A program made the position numbers and the translations under genes. A stretch of 64,000 nucleotides of DNA, from assembly GCF_003347665.1 (NCBI RefSeq), contig NZ_QDGA01000018.1, positions 1-64,000 on the forward strand, given 5' to 3'. Numbering within the stretch: position 1 is the stretch's first letter; every line of letters starts with the position of its first letter. Positions 8,042 through 16,780 of this stretch are shown in pieces. A model generated the notes under the pieces. That model saw nothing but the letters and a program-made list of their open reading frames with translations. It had not been told where the DNA came from and made no database searches. The stretch is from Microvirga calopogonii. Lineage in GTDB: Bacteria; Pseudomonadota; Alphaproteobacteria; Rhizobiales; Beijerinckiaceae.

Positions 8042-8575
8042 ATGGCGGGGACGAAGCATGCGAGGCGGCTGGCCGCCCTGGTCCTGACGGCGGCCTTGGG
8101 AGCCTGCCAGGGGCCGCTCGGCGGTTCGCCGGAAGGTGTTCCGGTGGCCCTGGAAAGCATCGATGGGGCTCCGGCCCCCATCCGCACGGCCCTCGTCGAC
8201 GAACTGACCAATGCCGCCACCGACCGCAAGGTCGATCTCGTGGGTGCCAGCGCCCAGGCGCGCTACCGGGTCCGCGGCTATCTGTCGACCTCGACGGAAG
8301 ATGGGGAAACCAAGGTGGCCTATGTCTGGGACGTGTTCGATTCCCAGAAGCGCCGGGCCAAGCGCCTGGCCGGATCGAGCCCCGTCCCCGCAGCCTCGAT
8401 CTCGGCGCTCGACAAGGCCGCGCTCGCAAAGCTGGCGCAGGCCAGCATGGACGAGATCGCCGAGTTCCTGACGGCTTCGAAGTCGGAAACCGCCTCTGGA
8501 GCTGCGGCCGCGCCCGAAGCACCTATTCAGACGGCGGAGGTCTCAGGTGAGGAACCCGCAGTGGCGATGCAGTGA
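8042..8575 (+). CDS. Putative outer-membrane lipoprotein
   Basis: The 177-aa product begins with a lipoprotein signal (MAGTKHARRLAALVLTAALG) followed by the lipobox cysteine in LGAC at residue 22. The mature domain includes RTALVDELTNAATDRKVDLV and YRVRGYLSTSTEDGETKVAY followed by VWDVFDSQKRRAKRL, reminiscent of small periplasmic lipoproteins of unknown role. The C-terminus is Ala/Glu-rich and probably disordered. The frame stays open upstream into benE, but the lipobox fixes the true start at 8042. It follows benE by 62 bases and may be co-transcribed. No function is claimed. Confidence 0.8.
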   Translation: MAGTKHARRLAALVLTAALGACQGPLGGSPEGVPVALESIDGAPAPIRTALVDELTNAATDRKVDLVGASAQARYRVRGYLSTSTEDGETKVAYVWDVFDSQKRRAKRLAGSSPVPAASISALDKAALAKLAQASMDEIAEFLTASKSETASGAAAAPEAPIQTAEVSGEEPAVAMQ

Positions 8576-8729
8576 GTGCATGGCAACACGCCAAACTTGC
8601 AGCGGATTGGAAGCCTTCCGTGTATTGTGACGGCTTCGTAACGCTGCTAAGAGCCTTGCGCCCAGCCGTGCAGGGATTATGGCATTGCGCAGCGGGTGTT
8701 ATCGGTCACTCGAAGCCAAAGTTGCTTGC

Positions 8730-9662
8730 ATGAAGCTCGTTGCGGGAAATTCCAATCGTCCGCTGGCGGAGGCCATCTCCGCCTATCTCAATGTTCCGTT
8801 GGCCAAGGCCCAGGTCAAGCGCTTCGCGGACATGGAAGTCTTCGTGGAGATTCAGGAGAATGTACGCGGCGAGGATGTCTTCATCATCCAGTCGACCTCG
8901 TTCCCCACGAACGACCACCTGATGGAGCTTCTGATCATCACGGACGCGCTGCGCAGGGCCTCGGCCCGCCGCATCACGGCGGTGATCCCCTATTTCGGCT
9001 ACGCCCGGCAGGACCGCAAACCCGCCGCCCGCACCCCCATCTCGGCCAAGCTCGTCGCCAATCTCATCGCCCATGCGGGCGTCGACCGGGTGCTGACGCT
9101 GGATCTCCATGCGGGCCAGATCCAGGGCTTCTTCGACATCCCGACCGACAACCTCTTCGCCGCCCCGACCCTTGCGCGCGACATCAAGGAGCACCTCGAG
9201 GGCGGCAACCGCATGGTGGTCTCGCCGGACGTGGGCGGCGTGGTGCGCGCCCGCGCGCTCGCAAAGCGGATCGACGCCCAGCTGGCCATCGTGGACAAGC
9301 GCCGCGAGCGCCCCGGTGAGTCCGAGGTGATGAACATCATCGGCGACGTGTCCGGCCGCTCCTGCATCCTCGTCGACGACATCGTCGATTCCGGCGGCAC
9401 CCTGGTGAACGCGGCCGACGCCCTCCTGGCCAACGGAGCCAAGGAAGTCTACGCCTACATCACCCACGGCGTCCTCTCCGGCGGCGCAGTGGCCCGCATT
9501 GCGGGTTCGCGCCTGAAGGAGCTCGTGATCACCGATTCGATCATGCCGACCGAAGCCGTGAAGGTCGCTCACAACATCCGCGTGATCTCCATCGCGTCCC
9601 TCATGGGCGAGGCCATCGGCCGCACGGCGACGGAAAGCTCGGTGTCGAGCCTGTTCGATTAG
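8730..9662 (+). CDS. prs: Ribose-phosphate pyrophosphokinase
   Basis: This enzyme makes PRPP from ribose 5-phosphate and ATP for purine, pyrimidine, NAD, histidine and tryptophan synthesis. The 310-aa product has the family length from [16 protein letters not shown]; 17 further codons upstream are in frame but not part of the family. Signatures are [20 protein letters not shown] (ATP loop), [18 protein letters not shown], and the PRPP-binding loop [19 protein letters not shown] made here is used by apt and pncB, both encoded in this window. Confidence 0.97.
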   Translation: MKLVAGNSNRPLAEAISAYLNVPLAKAQVKRFADMEVFVEIQENVRGEDVFIIQSTSFPTNDHLMELLIITDALRRASARRITAVIPYFGYARQDRKPAARTPISAKLVANLIAHAGVDRVLTLDLHAGQIQGFFDIPTDNLFAAPTLARDIKEHLEGGNRMVVSPDVGGVVRARALAKRIDAQLAIVDKRRERPGESEVMNIIGDVSGRSCILVDDIVDSGGTLVNAADALLANGAKEVYAYITHGVLSGGAVARIAGSRLKELVITDSIMPTEAVKVAHNIRVISIASLMGEAIGRTATESSVSSLFD

Positions 9663-9716
9663 GCGAGCGTGCTTCCTTAAGATTCCTTGCCGGGACACCG
9701 GGGAAGCTCTCCCCTT

Positions 9717-9823
9717 GTCATGGCCATCCCCGGACTTGATCCGGGGATCAGTCCCGGCCCTCCCGCTTCTGTGAAGCGCCGTGCCTGTCCAATCGAGATC
9801 ACCGGCACGAGGCCGGTGATGAC
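9717..9823. repeat. R1 repeat variant with CGGACTTGATCCGGG module
   Basis: The left arm is replaced by GTCATGGCCATCCCC followed by CGGACTTGATCCGGGG, itself a hairpin; the right arm ACCGGCACGAGGCCGGTGAT is normal. The same extra module occurs in the copy at 40440, so this is a sub-family. Confidence 0.75.
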
Positions 9824-9852
9824 ATGAGAGAGCCCATGTCGGACGAGCCCCC

Positions 9853-10164
9853 TCAATGCCGCCGGATCGCCGGCTCCGTGCCGAACCTGGAAAAATCCTC
9901 AGGTTTGAGTTCCCGCATCTCGCCACGCACATACAGCATCCAGCGTCCGTCCTCGGTCTGATAGATGGCATAGAGAGGGTTGCCGTGAACGGCCTCCCCA
10001 TGGCTCCGAAAGGCGAGGACGACTTCCTTGAAGATCTGCATCAGGCAATAGCAGGCTCCCAGCATCATGGCCGGAAGCGAGATCAGGCACAGGGCCTTGA
10101 TCCAGTCCGAGGATGCATGAAATTTCGACAATGCGTCGGCCAGAACGCTGTAGGACGGGTCCAT
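9853..10164 (-). CDS. Hypothetical protein with one membrane helix, 103 aa
   Basis: The product begins MDPSYSVLADALSKFHAS, then has a membrane helix at about residues 21-43 (IKALCLISLPAMMLGACYCL), followed by a cytoplasmic-looking domain with YAIYQTEDGRWMLYVRGEMR and an E/R-rich end. I choose the ATG at 10164, preceded by GGGGAG; the frame continues 47 codons upstream but those residues look random and run through a hairpin. No family is recognised. It stands alone between prs and rplY, on the opposite strand from both. Confidence 0.65.
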   Translation of the reverse strand: MDPSYSVLADALSKFHASSDWIKALCLISLPAMMLGACYCLMQIFKEVVLAFRSHGEAVHGNPLYAIYQTEDGRWMLYVRGEMRELKPEDFSRFGTEPAIRRH

Positions 10165-10185
10165 TGGCGGCTCCCCAGTGAAGCA

Positions 10186-10208
10186 GCCACCAGCGGAATG
10201 CTGGTGGC
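10186..10208. other. Perfect nine-base hairpin upstream of the 103-aa gene
   Basis: GCCACCAGC at 10186-10194 is fully complementary to GCTGGTGGC at 10200-10208 with a five-base loop. It lies 21 bases before the start codon of the minus-strand gene at 10164, so it would be in that gene's leader. No U-tract follows, so it does not look like a terminator. Confidence 0.5.
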
Positions 10209-10437
10209 CGGGAGCTGATAGACCGCCTGAAGACGGCCGCATTGACCTTTGGGCTTTCGCCTTGGACATGCGCCAACACCTCCCGGCCATAGGGCGAGGA
10301 GGCATCGTTTGCGGTCGATGCCGACGACCGCTTCAGGAGGGGCTATCAGACCCCGGAACCGGGTGCGCCCGTCTCTGTCATGGAGATAACACGCGAAGGT
10401 GGTGAGGGGTCAATGGTCGGTAAGGCAGTCCCTCTAC
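10209..10437. other. Gap without recognised gene
   Basis: Open frames exist on both strands but none has a ribosome site, domain or credible composition. I see no tRNA. The stretch together with the R1 copy behind it separates the 103-aa gene from rplY and probably holds promoters for both. Confidence 0.5.
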
Positions 10438-10526
10438 GTCATGGCCGGCCTCGTGCCGGTCATCCCGATCCGGTGAGACTCGGCGCTTCAATCGATCGTG
10501 ATCACCGGCACAAGGCCGGCCATGAC
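10438..10526. repeat. R1 repeat, full copy
   Basis: Left arm TCATGGCCGGCCTCGTGCCG and right arm GATCACCGGCACAAGGCCGG around a spacer with GGTGAGACTCGGCGCTTC. It lies about 200 bases upstream of rplY. Confidence 0.9.
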
Positions 10527-10726
10527 GTCGGTGGGGCTCCCCCTCTCCGCGCCATTCCCTCTGACCAAGCGGCTTTCTTGCATTCCAGGGCGCTTTCCCC
10601 TATAAGCCGCCTCGCGCCCGCTCGACACCCTTGGAGGCACGGGCGCGGACCTCATGGCCGCCGGCTGGTTCTTCAAAGAGCCCGGGCGGCCATCGGTTTT
10701 TAACCACCATTTTAAGGACCACGACC

Positions 10727-11344
10727 ATGAGCGAAATTAAGCAGATCAAGGCCGTGGCGCGCGACCGGGCCGGCAAGGGGGCCGCCCGGGCCGTTCGTCG
10801 CCAAGGCCAAGTTCCCGCCGTCATCTACGGAGCCGGCCAGCCGGCCCAGGCGATCGCCCTCGACTTCAACCAGACCAAGCAGCTGATCTTCGCTGGTCAC
10901 TTCCTCACGACGATCTTCGAGATCGACGTCGACGGCAAGACGGTCCGCGCCATTCCGCGCGACTACCAGCTCGACCCGGTGCGCGACTTTCCCGTGCACG
11001 TCGACTTCCTGCGCCTTGCGCAGGGTCAGGCGATCAAGGTCGTGGTTCCGGTGCACGTGGTCGGCCAGGAGAAGAGCCCGGGCCTGAAGCGCGGCGGCGC
11101 TCTCCAGATCGTCGAGCACTCGGTGGAACTGCTCGTTCCGTCCGACTCGATCCCGGACTACATCGAGGCTTCGGTCGATGGTCTCGACATCGGCTCCTCG
11201 ATCCACCTGAACGACATCAAGCTGCCGAACGGCGCCAAGGCGACCTCGGCCGAGAACGTCACCCTCGTCACCGTCGTGGCCCCGACCGGCCTGAAGGAAG
11301 AGGAAGCGGCTCCGGCAGCTGCCGAAGGCACTGCCGCCGCCTAA
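10727..11344 (+). CDS. rplY: 50S ribosomal protein L25/general stress protein Ctc
   Basis: L25 binds 5S rRNA in the large ribosomal subunit. The 205-aa product is the long Ctc/TL5 form: an N-terminal 5S-binding domain (about 1-95, with VPAVIYGAGQPAQAIALDF and FPVHVDFLRL) and a C-terminal beta domain (about 96-190, VPVHVVGQEKSPGLKRGG), ending in an Ala/Glu-rich tail. I start at MSEIKQIKAV; the frame continues 32 codons upstream without family similarity. It is followed by pth, the usual bacterial partner order. Confidence 0.95.
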   Translation: MSEIKQIKAVARDRAGKGAARAVRRQGQVPAVIYGAGQPAQAIALDFNQTKQLIFAGHFLTTIFEIDVDGKTVRAIPRDYQLDPVRDFPVHVDFLRLAQGQAIKVVVPVHVVGQEKSPGLKRGGALQIVEHSVELLVPSDSIPDYIEASVDGLDIGSSIHLNDIKLPNGAKATSAENVTLVTVVAPTGLKEEEAAPAAAEGTAAA

Positions 11345-11383
11345 CTGGCGCGATCGGGCGTTCAAGCCCATCGATAGGCTTCG

Positions 11384-11413
11384 ACGCTCCGACCGCAAGG
11401 CCGGAGCGTTTCT
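11384..11413 (+). terminator. Terminator or attenuator between rplY and pth
   Basis: Eight-base stem ACGCTCCG / CGGAGCGT with a ten-base loop, followed by TTCTT. It begins 40 bases after the rplY stop and ends 18 bases before the pth start, so it would reduce read-through from the ribosomal gene into pth. Confidence 0.6.
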
Positions 11414-11430
11414 TATGAGCAGGACAAGCG

Positions 11431-12048
11431 ATGCGCCTCTTCGTCGGCCTCGGCAATCCCGGATCGCGCTACGCCAGGAACCGCCACAATATCGGTTTCA
11501 TGGCCGTGGACGAGATCGCGCGTGCGCACAACGCAGGGCCCTGGCGCAAGCGTTTCCATGCGGAAACGGCCGACGCGGTGATCGGCGGCGAGAAGGTTCT
11601 GCTGATCAAGCCGCAGACCTACATGAACCTGTCCGGCCAGGCGGTGGGAGAAGCGCAGAACTTCTTCAAGATCCCGCTGCACGACGTGACGGTCTTCTAC
11701 GACGAACTCGACCTCCCCCCGGCCAAGCTGCGCGTGAAGATCGGTGGCGGCAATGCCGGCCATAACGGCCTGCGCTCGATCTCGGCCCATTGCGGCAACG
11801 ATTACCGCCGCGTGCGCCTCGGCATCGGACATCCGGGCCACAAGGCGCTCGTGCAGAATCACGTGCTGGGCGATTTCGGGAAGAGCGAAGAGGCCTGGGT
11901 CAACGACCTGTGCCGGATCATCGCGGACAACGCCGCCCTCCTCGCCAAGGGAGAGGACGGAAGTTTTCAGAACAGGGTCCACCTCGCCATGGAGGCAAGA
12001 GGCTGGACGGACGTGAAGCGGCCCGGCGAAAAGGCCGCTGATCGTTGA
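11431..12048 (+). CDS. pth: Peptidyl-tRNA hydrolase
   Basis: Pth recycles peptidyl-tRNAs released prematurely from ribosomes. The 205-aa product carries [20 protein letters not shown] with the catalytic histidine in NRHNIGF, the conserved [12 protein letters not shown], and [20 protein letters not shown] followed by GHNGLRSI with the second active-site region. The C-terminal 15 or so residues are basic and extend beyond the E. coli enzyme. AGGA lies before the ATG. It is followed after 45 bases by ychF, a gene order common in bacteria. Confidence 0.97.
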   Translation: MRLFVGLGNPGSRYARNRHNIGFMAVDEIARAHNAGPWRKRFHAETADAVIGGEKVLLIKPQTYMNLSGQAVGEAQNFFKIPLHDVTVFYDELDLPPAKLRVKIGGGNAGHNGLRSISAHCGNDYRRVRLGIGHPGHKALVQNHVLGDFGKSEEAWVNDLCRIIADNAALLAKGEDGSFQNRVHLAMEARGWTDVKRPGEKAADR

Positions 12049-12093
12049 GATTTCACGCCGGCGCTCGACCGGCCAGACACAAGGAGTGAGGCC

Positions 12094-13191
12094 ATGGGCT
12101 TCAAGATGGGCATCGTTGGCCTGCCGAACGTGGGCAAGTCCACCCTCTTCAACGCGCTGACGCAGACCGCGGCCGCGCAGGCCGCCAATTATCCGTTCTG
12201 CACCATCGAGCCCAATGTGGGCGACGTGGCCGTGCCGGACGAGCGGCTCGACCAGCTCGCTTCCATCGCAAGCTCGGCGCAGATCATCCCGACCCGCCTC
12301 ACCTTCGTGGACATCGCGGGCCTCGTGCGCGGCGCTTCGCGCGGTGAGGGCCTCGGCAACCAGTTCCTCGCCAATATCCGCGAGGTCGACGCCATCGCTC
12401 ATGTGGTGCGCTGCTTCGAGGACACGGACATCACCCATGTCGAGGGCAAGATCGACCCGATCGCCGATATCGAGACCATCGAGACCGAGCTGATGCTGGC
12501 CGATCTCGACAGCCTCGAGAAGCGCGTCACCGCGCTCGAGAAGAAGGCCAAGGGCAACGACAAGGAAGCCAAGGAAACCCTCGACCTCGTCAACCGCACC
12601 CTGCCGCTTCTTCGCGACGGCAAGCCCGCCCGGATGGTGGAGCGCAAGCCCGAGGAGGAGCGCCTGTTCCAGATGCTCGGCCTCCTGTCCTCCAAGCCGG
12701 TTCTGTACGTCTGCAACGTCGAGGAAGCCTCGGCCGACAAGGGCAACGAATTTTCTGCGCGCGTGTTCGAGCGGGCCAAGGAGGAAGGCGCCAAGGCCGT
12801 GGTCGTCTCGGCCAAGATCGAGAGCGAGATCGCCGTTCTGCCGCCCGACGAGCAGAAGGAATATCTCGAAGCCGTGGGCCTTGAGGAGCCCGGCCTCAAC
12901 CGCGTGATCCGCGCCGGCTACGAGCTGCTGGGCCTCATCACCTATTTCACCGTCGGTCCCAAGGAAGCCCGCGCCTGGACGATCACCAGGGGCACCAAGG
13001 CTCCTGCCGCCGCCGGCGTGATCCATACGGATTTCGAGAAGGGCTTCATCCGCGCCGAGACCATCGCCTATGCGGACTACACCGTCCTCAAGGGCGAAGC
13101 AGGCGCGCGCGATGCGGGCAAGCTGCGGCTGGAAGGCAAGGAATACACCGTGCAGGACGGCGACGTGATGCACTTCCGGTTCAATACCTAA
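12094..13191 (+). CDS. ychF: Redox-regulated ATPase YchF (OLA1 family)
   Basis: YchF is a ribosome-associated Obg-family P-loop protein that hydrolyses ATP rather than GTP. The 365-aa product shows the P-loop [15 protein letters not shown], switch [22 protein letters not shown], a coiled-coil region around residues 130-170, YVCNVEE in place of the usual NKxD (the change that gives ATP specificity), and the C-terminal TGS domain ending [10 protein letters not shown] strong AAGGAGTGAG site precedes the ATG. It follows pth. Confidence 0.97.
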   Translation: MGFKMGIVGLPNVGKSTLFNALTQTAAAQAANYPFCTIEPNVGDVAVPDERLDQLASIASSAQIIPTRLTFVDIAGLVRGASRGEGLGNQFLANIREVDAIAHVVRCFEDTDITHVEGKIDPIADIETIETELMLADLDSLEKRVTALEKKAKGNDKEAKETLDLVNRTLPLLRDGKPARMVERKPEEERLFQMLGLLSSKPVLYVCNVEEASADKGNEFSARVFERAKEEGAKAVVVSAKIESEIAVLPPDEQKEYLEAVGLEEPGLNRVIRAGYELLGLITYFTVGPKEARAWTITRGTKAPAAAGVIHTDFEKGFIRAETIAYADYTVLKGEAGARDAGKLRLEGKEYTVQDGDVMHFRFNT

Positions 13192-13210
13192 AACCTCGGG
13201 CGTTCCTTCC

Positions 13211-13459
13211 TCATGGCCGGCCTCGTGCCGGCCATTTGCGTCCTGACCACCACGGTTCCATCCGTATTCTGAAATGCTGGTTTGCGAACCCACACCAACC
13301 TGAGCCCTCATCCTGAGGGCCGCCACAGGCGGCGTCTCGAAGGACGAGGGCGCCTCCCGTGATCTCTGGACGATCCTTCGAGACGCCTGCTGCGCAGGCT
13401 CCTCAGGATGAGGTCGGAGGTGTGAGAAGCGAGATTATCGGCACGAGGCCGGTGATAAT
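13211..13459. repeat. R1 repeat split by an R2 copy
   Basis: The left R1 arm TCATGGCCGGCCTCGTGCCG is at 13211-13235 and a right arm ATCGGCACGAGGCCGGTGAT at 13434-13459. Between them lies an R2 element plus about 90 bases of unique DNA. This looks like insertion of R2 into R1, or loss of the normal R1 spacer. No gene is seen in 13192-13565. Confidence 0.75.
13305..13413. repeat. R2 repeat copy
   Basis: Ends CCCTCATCCTGAGGG and CTCCTCAGGATGAGG with inner arms GTCTCGAAGGACGAGG and ATCCTTCGAGACGCC. It is nested between two R1 half-arms. Confidence 0.9.
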
Positions 13460-13565
13460 AAAAAGGGTCGAGAGCCCCCTCCCCAACCTGACAATTTCCT
13501 GAACGCGCGCTTTTTCGTCCGTTCAGGGCCGCCATGCGACAAAGCCCGCATCAAGGATGTGATCC

Positions 13566-13718
13566 ATGCAGGCTTTATTCGATACCTTCGTCTCTCCCGG
13601 GCTCGGCCAGGCCGAATTCTTCGTCGGCGTACTCACGGCCTGCGGCTTTCTCATGATCGGCATTTCGGCCCTGCTTCCCAAGAGAGGCGCCGACAAGCTC
13701 GAATGGTGGGAACGATAA
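13566..13718 (+). CDS. Small membrane protein, 50 aa
   Basis: The product starts MQALFDTFVSPGLGQAEFFV, has one membrane helix at roughly 17-38 (FFVGVLTACGFLMIGISALL) and a basic/aromatic C-terminal tail PKRGADKLEWWER. AAGGATG lies before the ATG at suitable distance. The combination of an aromatic-acidic tail and a helix is typical of small inner-membrane proteins, but I do not recognise the family. It converges with the haemoglobin gene, whose stop is only eight bases away. Confidence 0.65.
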   Translation: MQALFDTFVSPGLGQAEFFVGVLTACGFLMIGISALLPKRGADKLEWWER

Positions 13719-13725
13719 AGCCCCT

Positions 13726-14151
13726 TCAGGGGAGGTGCAGCGCCTTCGGTCCGATCCCCAGGCCGATCTGCAGGCTCTCCGCGATGCGGCGCGCCCGGTC
13801 CACGAAGAAGGCCGCCACATCCGGCTCGCAGATTTCGCGAGCCGTTGCCTCGAACAATGACAGCCAGCGGGTGAACAGCTCCGGCGTCAGCTGAAGGCCG
13901 AAATGCGCCGCCTGGGGCTTGCCCTGGTAGCGGCCGGTCCTGAGCGCAATCGAGGACCAGAAATCCACCATCAGCGCCAAGTGCCGGCTCCAGCGGCCGG
14001 ACAGCGCCTTGTGGAAGATGGGGCCGAGTTCCGGATCGCGGATCACCCGGTCGTAGAAGGTCTCCACGAGCTCGCGGATCAGCCCCTCCGAGACGCCCTC
14101 GGCCGGACTGATGATCGGGATGCTGCGGCCTGTGGCGGCTGAATGGGCCAA
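13726..14151 (-). CDS. Group III truncated haemoglobin
   Basis: A 141-aa haem protein of the 2-over-2 fold. Group III signatures are visible: LVETFYDRVIRDPELGPIFH (B/C helices with the Tyr at B10), W-x2-H-x3-M-x-DFWSS (WSRHLALMVDFWSS), TGRYQGKPQAAHFGL with the proximal histidine in AHF, and LFTRWLSLFEATA. Group III proteins are proposed to bind O2, NO or peroxide; the role is not known from sequence. The gene is on the minus strand, facing the small membrane protein gene. Confidence 0.9.
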   Translation of the reverse strand: MAHSAATGRSIPIISPAEGVSEGLIRELVETFYDRVIRDPELGPIFHKALSGRWSRHLALMVDFWSSIALRTGRYQGKPQAAHFGLQLTPELFTRWLSLFEATAREICEPDVAAFFVDRARRIAESLQIGLGIGPKALHLP

Positions 14152-14312
14152 GGTACCTTTCTCCTGCTCGATGTGCCCCGGACATGGACGCGCGCCCGGC
14201 CTGGGTCAACCTGCCCATAAAGGACGAATTGTCCCTTGCGCGATGATCCAGATCAATCCGGATCGTTCCGAAACCTTGAGCGTTGACGCCTTGTCATCTT
14301 CAATGCGACGTC

Positions 14313-14990
14313 ATGCAGCTTCACCATAGACACGACTGGAACCTTACCCCCTCCGAGGCCATCGCCCTTCAGCAGCAGCTGAGAACGGAGGTCGTGTCCG
14401 ACCGGCCCATCGATCTCGATGCGGTCAGGCTCGTGGCCGGCGTCGACGTGAGCGTGAAGAACGAGCAATCCCAGGCGGCCATCGTGGTGGTCACCTATCC
14501 GGGCTTCCTGCCGGTCGAGACCGTGCTGGCGCAGCGCCCGACGCCCTTTCCCTATGTTCCGGGCCTCCTGAGCTTCCGCGAGGGGCCTGTTCTCGAAGAG
14601 GCTTTCGAGAAACTGAAATCCGAGCCGGACGTGTTCCTCTTCGACGGCATGGGCATCGCCCATCCCCGGCGCATCGGCATCGCCAGCCATATGGGCCTGT
14701 GGCTGCAGCGTCCGACGATCGGCTGCGGCAAGACGCTCCTGTGCGGTCGCTACAAGGATCTGGGCGAGGAGAAGGGCTCGGCCGCACCTCTGGTCGACCG
14801 CAAGGAGACCATCGGCGTGGCGCTTCGCACCCGCACGGCCAAGAACCCGATGTTCATCTCCCCCGGGCACCTGGCCGACATCCCCACGGCCGCGGAACTC
14901 GTGCTGCGCTGTTCTCCAAAGTATCGCTTGCCCGAACCGATCCGCCTGGCGCACAACGCAGCCGGACAATTCAATCCCCTTCCGGCCTGA
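14313..14990 (+). CDS. nfi: Endonuclease V
   Basis: Endonuclease V nicks DNA near deaminated bases, chiefly deoxyinosine. The 225-aa product has the metal-binding aspartate in VAGVDVSV, the wedge/active-site motif YVPGLLSFREGPVLEEAF, and LFDGMGIAHPRRIGIASHMG with the second aspartate. The length matches the family. I start at MQLHHRHDW; ten more codons upstream are possible. It is followed by the MaoC gene after 38 bases on the same strand. Confidence 0.93.
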   Translation: MQLHHRHDWNLTPSEAIALQQQLRTEVVSDRPIDLDAVRLVAGVDVSVKNEQSQAAIVVVTYPGFLPVETVLAQRPTPFPYVPGLLSFREGPVLEEAFEKLKSEPDVFLFDGMGIAHPRRIGIASHMGLWLQRPTIGCGKTLLCGRYKDLGEEKGSAAPLVDRKETIGVALRTRTAKNPMFISPGHLADIPTAAELVLRCSPKYRLPEPIRLAHNAAGQFNPLPA

Positions 14991-15028
14991 CCCTAGGGCG
15001 ATACGCTCAAAACGCATCGATCGAGACC

Positions 15029-16045
15029 ATGCCCCGTTACGCTTTCGAAGATTTCACGCCCGGCTCCACCTGGATGCTCGGCCCCACCATCGTCACGAAG
15101 GAGGCACTGCTCGCCTTCGCGCAGGAATACGACGCGCAGCCCTTCCACGTGGACGAGATCGCGGCCAAGGACAGCTTCATCGGTACGCTCATCGCCTCTG
15201 GGTGGCATACCTGCAGCATCAACATGCGCCTTCTGGCCGACGAGGTGATTCTCGATTCCACCTCCCTGGGCTCACCGGGGATCGAAGAGGTGAAGTGGCT
15301 GAAGCCCGTGAGGCCGGGCGATGCCCTGCGCTCGCGCATGACGATCCTGGAAAGCCGCCCTTCGGCGAGCCGCCCCTCCCTCGGGCTGGTGCGCTTCCAG
15401 TTCGAGATGTTGAACCAGCAGGACGAGGTCGTCTTCGCGCAGAAGAACTGGATCATGTTCGGCCGCCGCGATGCGGAACCCGTCAGGGGATCCGGCCCCG
15501 GCGCCCTGTCCGCGGCCGCCGCCGCCATGCCGGACCACGCACCCAAGCGGGAGCTGCCGCACATCTCCTCCAATCCGTATTTCGAGGATCTCGTGATCGG
15601 CGAGACGGAGGAACTGGGGACCTATACGTTTACCCCCGACGACATCATCGGCTTTGCCCGTCAATTCGACCCGCAGCGCTTCCATGTGGATGCGGAGGCC
15701 GCGAAGGACAGCCTGTTCGGCGGCCTCTGCGCTTCCGGCTGGCATACGGCGAGCGTCTGGATGAAGCAGATGGTCGGTTACCGCGACCGCATCCGCGCCT
15801 ATGCGCTCAGCCATGGGGCGCGGGCCGCGCGGCTCGGCCCCTCCCCCGGCTTCTCCAACCTCAAATGGCTCAAGCCCGTCTATGCGGGCGACACGATCAC
15901 CTATCGCTCGACCGTATCCTCCAAGCGCGCCTCCGCGTCGCGCCCCGGCTGGGGCCTCGTGTTCCACCACAACACGGGCACGAACCAGCACGGAGACGAG
16001 GTGTTCGCCTTCGACGGCATGGTGTTCTGGGAGAGGCGGGACTAA
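15029..16045 (+). CDS. Two-domain MaoC-like dehydratase
   Basis: A 338-aa fusion of two hot-dog MaoC domains (about 1-150 and 184-338) joined by a Gly/Ala-rich linker. Each keeps the hydratase-2 active-site pattern with Gln in place of the usual Asn: YDAQPFHVD (Asp35, His40) and FDPQRFHVD (Asp214, His219), followed in both by a KDS-F-G-x2-x-SGWHT block. Both domains therefore look catalytic, unlike eukaryotic tandem hydratases where one is dead. The likely reaction is hydration or dehydration of an enoyl-CoA or related acid. The stop codon overlaps the stop of the opposing HD gene. Confidence 0.88.
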   Translation: MPRYAFEDFTPGSTWMLGPTIVTKEALLAFAQEYDAQPFHVDEIAAKDSFIGTLIASGWHTCSINMRLLADEVILDSTSLGSPGIEEVKWLKPVRPGDALRSRMTILESRPSASRPSLGLVRFQFEMLNQQDEVVFAQKNWIMFGRRDAEPVRGSGPGALSAAAAAMPDHAPKRELPHISSNPYFEDLVIGETEELGTYTFTPDDIIGFARQFDPQRFHVDAEAAKDSLFGGLCASGWHTASVWMKQMVGYRDRIRAYALSHGARAARLGPSPGFSNLKWLKPVYAGDTITYRSTVSSKRASASRPGWGLVFHHNTGTNQHGDEVFAFDGMVFWERRD

Positions 16046-16620
16046 CCCGCCCTCGAAGCCTCCGCTCGCGCCTTGGTTTCCTGGTCGAGGATCGTTCTGA
16101 TCCTGGCGAGAACAGGATGAGCCGACGTGTGCTTCTGCCCGTATCCGAGATTGAACGCGTAGTCGAAATCCGCAGGGTTCCGGCCCTGATTGTGCTGGAG
16201 GATCGTCTCCAGCTTGTCGAGCCCCTTGGCGAGGATGGCCTCGGGCGACGAGGCCGCCTCGTATTCCTCCCACAGGGCCAGGATCTCGGCCCGCTTTTCC
16301 GGGTGAAGGGCCTTGGTCAGGATGTCCAGATCGGCTCTTTCCTGAGCGGATTTGTCGAAGCCTTCCGTCTGCAGAACCGCGGGAATATCGCCGCTCAGCG
16401 CTTCGCCGAGATCGTGAACGATGCAGAGCTTGATGAGGTGCAGAAGATCGATGTTCTCGAATTCGTCCGAGAACACCAGCGCCATCAGGCACAAGCGCCA
16501 CGTATGCTCGGCCGTGCTCTCGGGGCGCCCCGTCGACGTGTAGCCGCTGCGCAGGGTGCTCTTGAGCCTCTCCGCTTCCCGCAGGAATTCCAGCGTTCCC
16601 AGGAGGCGGTCACTTGCCAT
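16042..16620 (-). CDS. HD-domain phosphohydrolase (YfbR/HDDC2-like)
   Basis: The 192-aa product shows the HD metal site: STAEHTWRLCLMAL with the first His, CIVHDLGEALSGDIP with the HD pair, and further aspartates in the helical C-terminal half. The closest described family acts on deoxynucleoside 5'-monophosphates (HDDC2/YfbR). I start at MASDRLLGTLEFL; the frame extends 13 codons further without similarity. Its TAG stop and the TAA of the MaoC gene share the tetranucleotide CTAA on opposite strands. Confidence 0.85.
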   Translation of the reverse strand: MASDRLLGTLEFLREAERLKSTLRSGYTSTGRPESTAEHTWRLCLMALVFSDEFENIDLLHLIKLCIVHDLGEALSGDIPAVLQTEGFDKSAQERADLDILTKALHPEKRAEILALWEEYEAASSPEAILAKGLDKLETILQHNQGRNPADFDYAFNLGYGQKHTSAHPVLARIRTILDQETKARAEASRAG

Positions 16621-16660
16621 CTGTGTGGCTCCTTGGTGCCCCTTACTCAATTGTCCCAAG

Positions 16661-16758
16661 CCTCATCATGAGGAGCGAAGCGTCTCGAAGGACGAGGCGC
16701 TTCCAGAGATCACTGGAACCTCCTTCGAGACGCCGCTGCGCGGCTCCTCAGGATGAGG
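16661..16758. repeat. R2 repeat copy, shortened
   Basis: Ends CCTCATCATGAGGAG and CTCCTCAGGATGAGG with inner arms CGTCTCGAAGGACGAGG and CCTCCTTCGAGACG. The left end has CATG in place of CCTG and the inner loops are shorter than in the copy at 271. Confidence 0.88.
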
Positions 16759-16780
16759 ACCATGTGATGACAGATACTCT

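Noticed and set aside
10209-10437. tRNA or structured RNA gene between the 103-aa gene and rplY
   Set aside because: No T-loop GTTCRA or acceptor pairing could be found; only short inverted segments.
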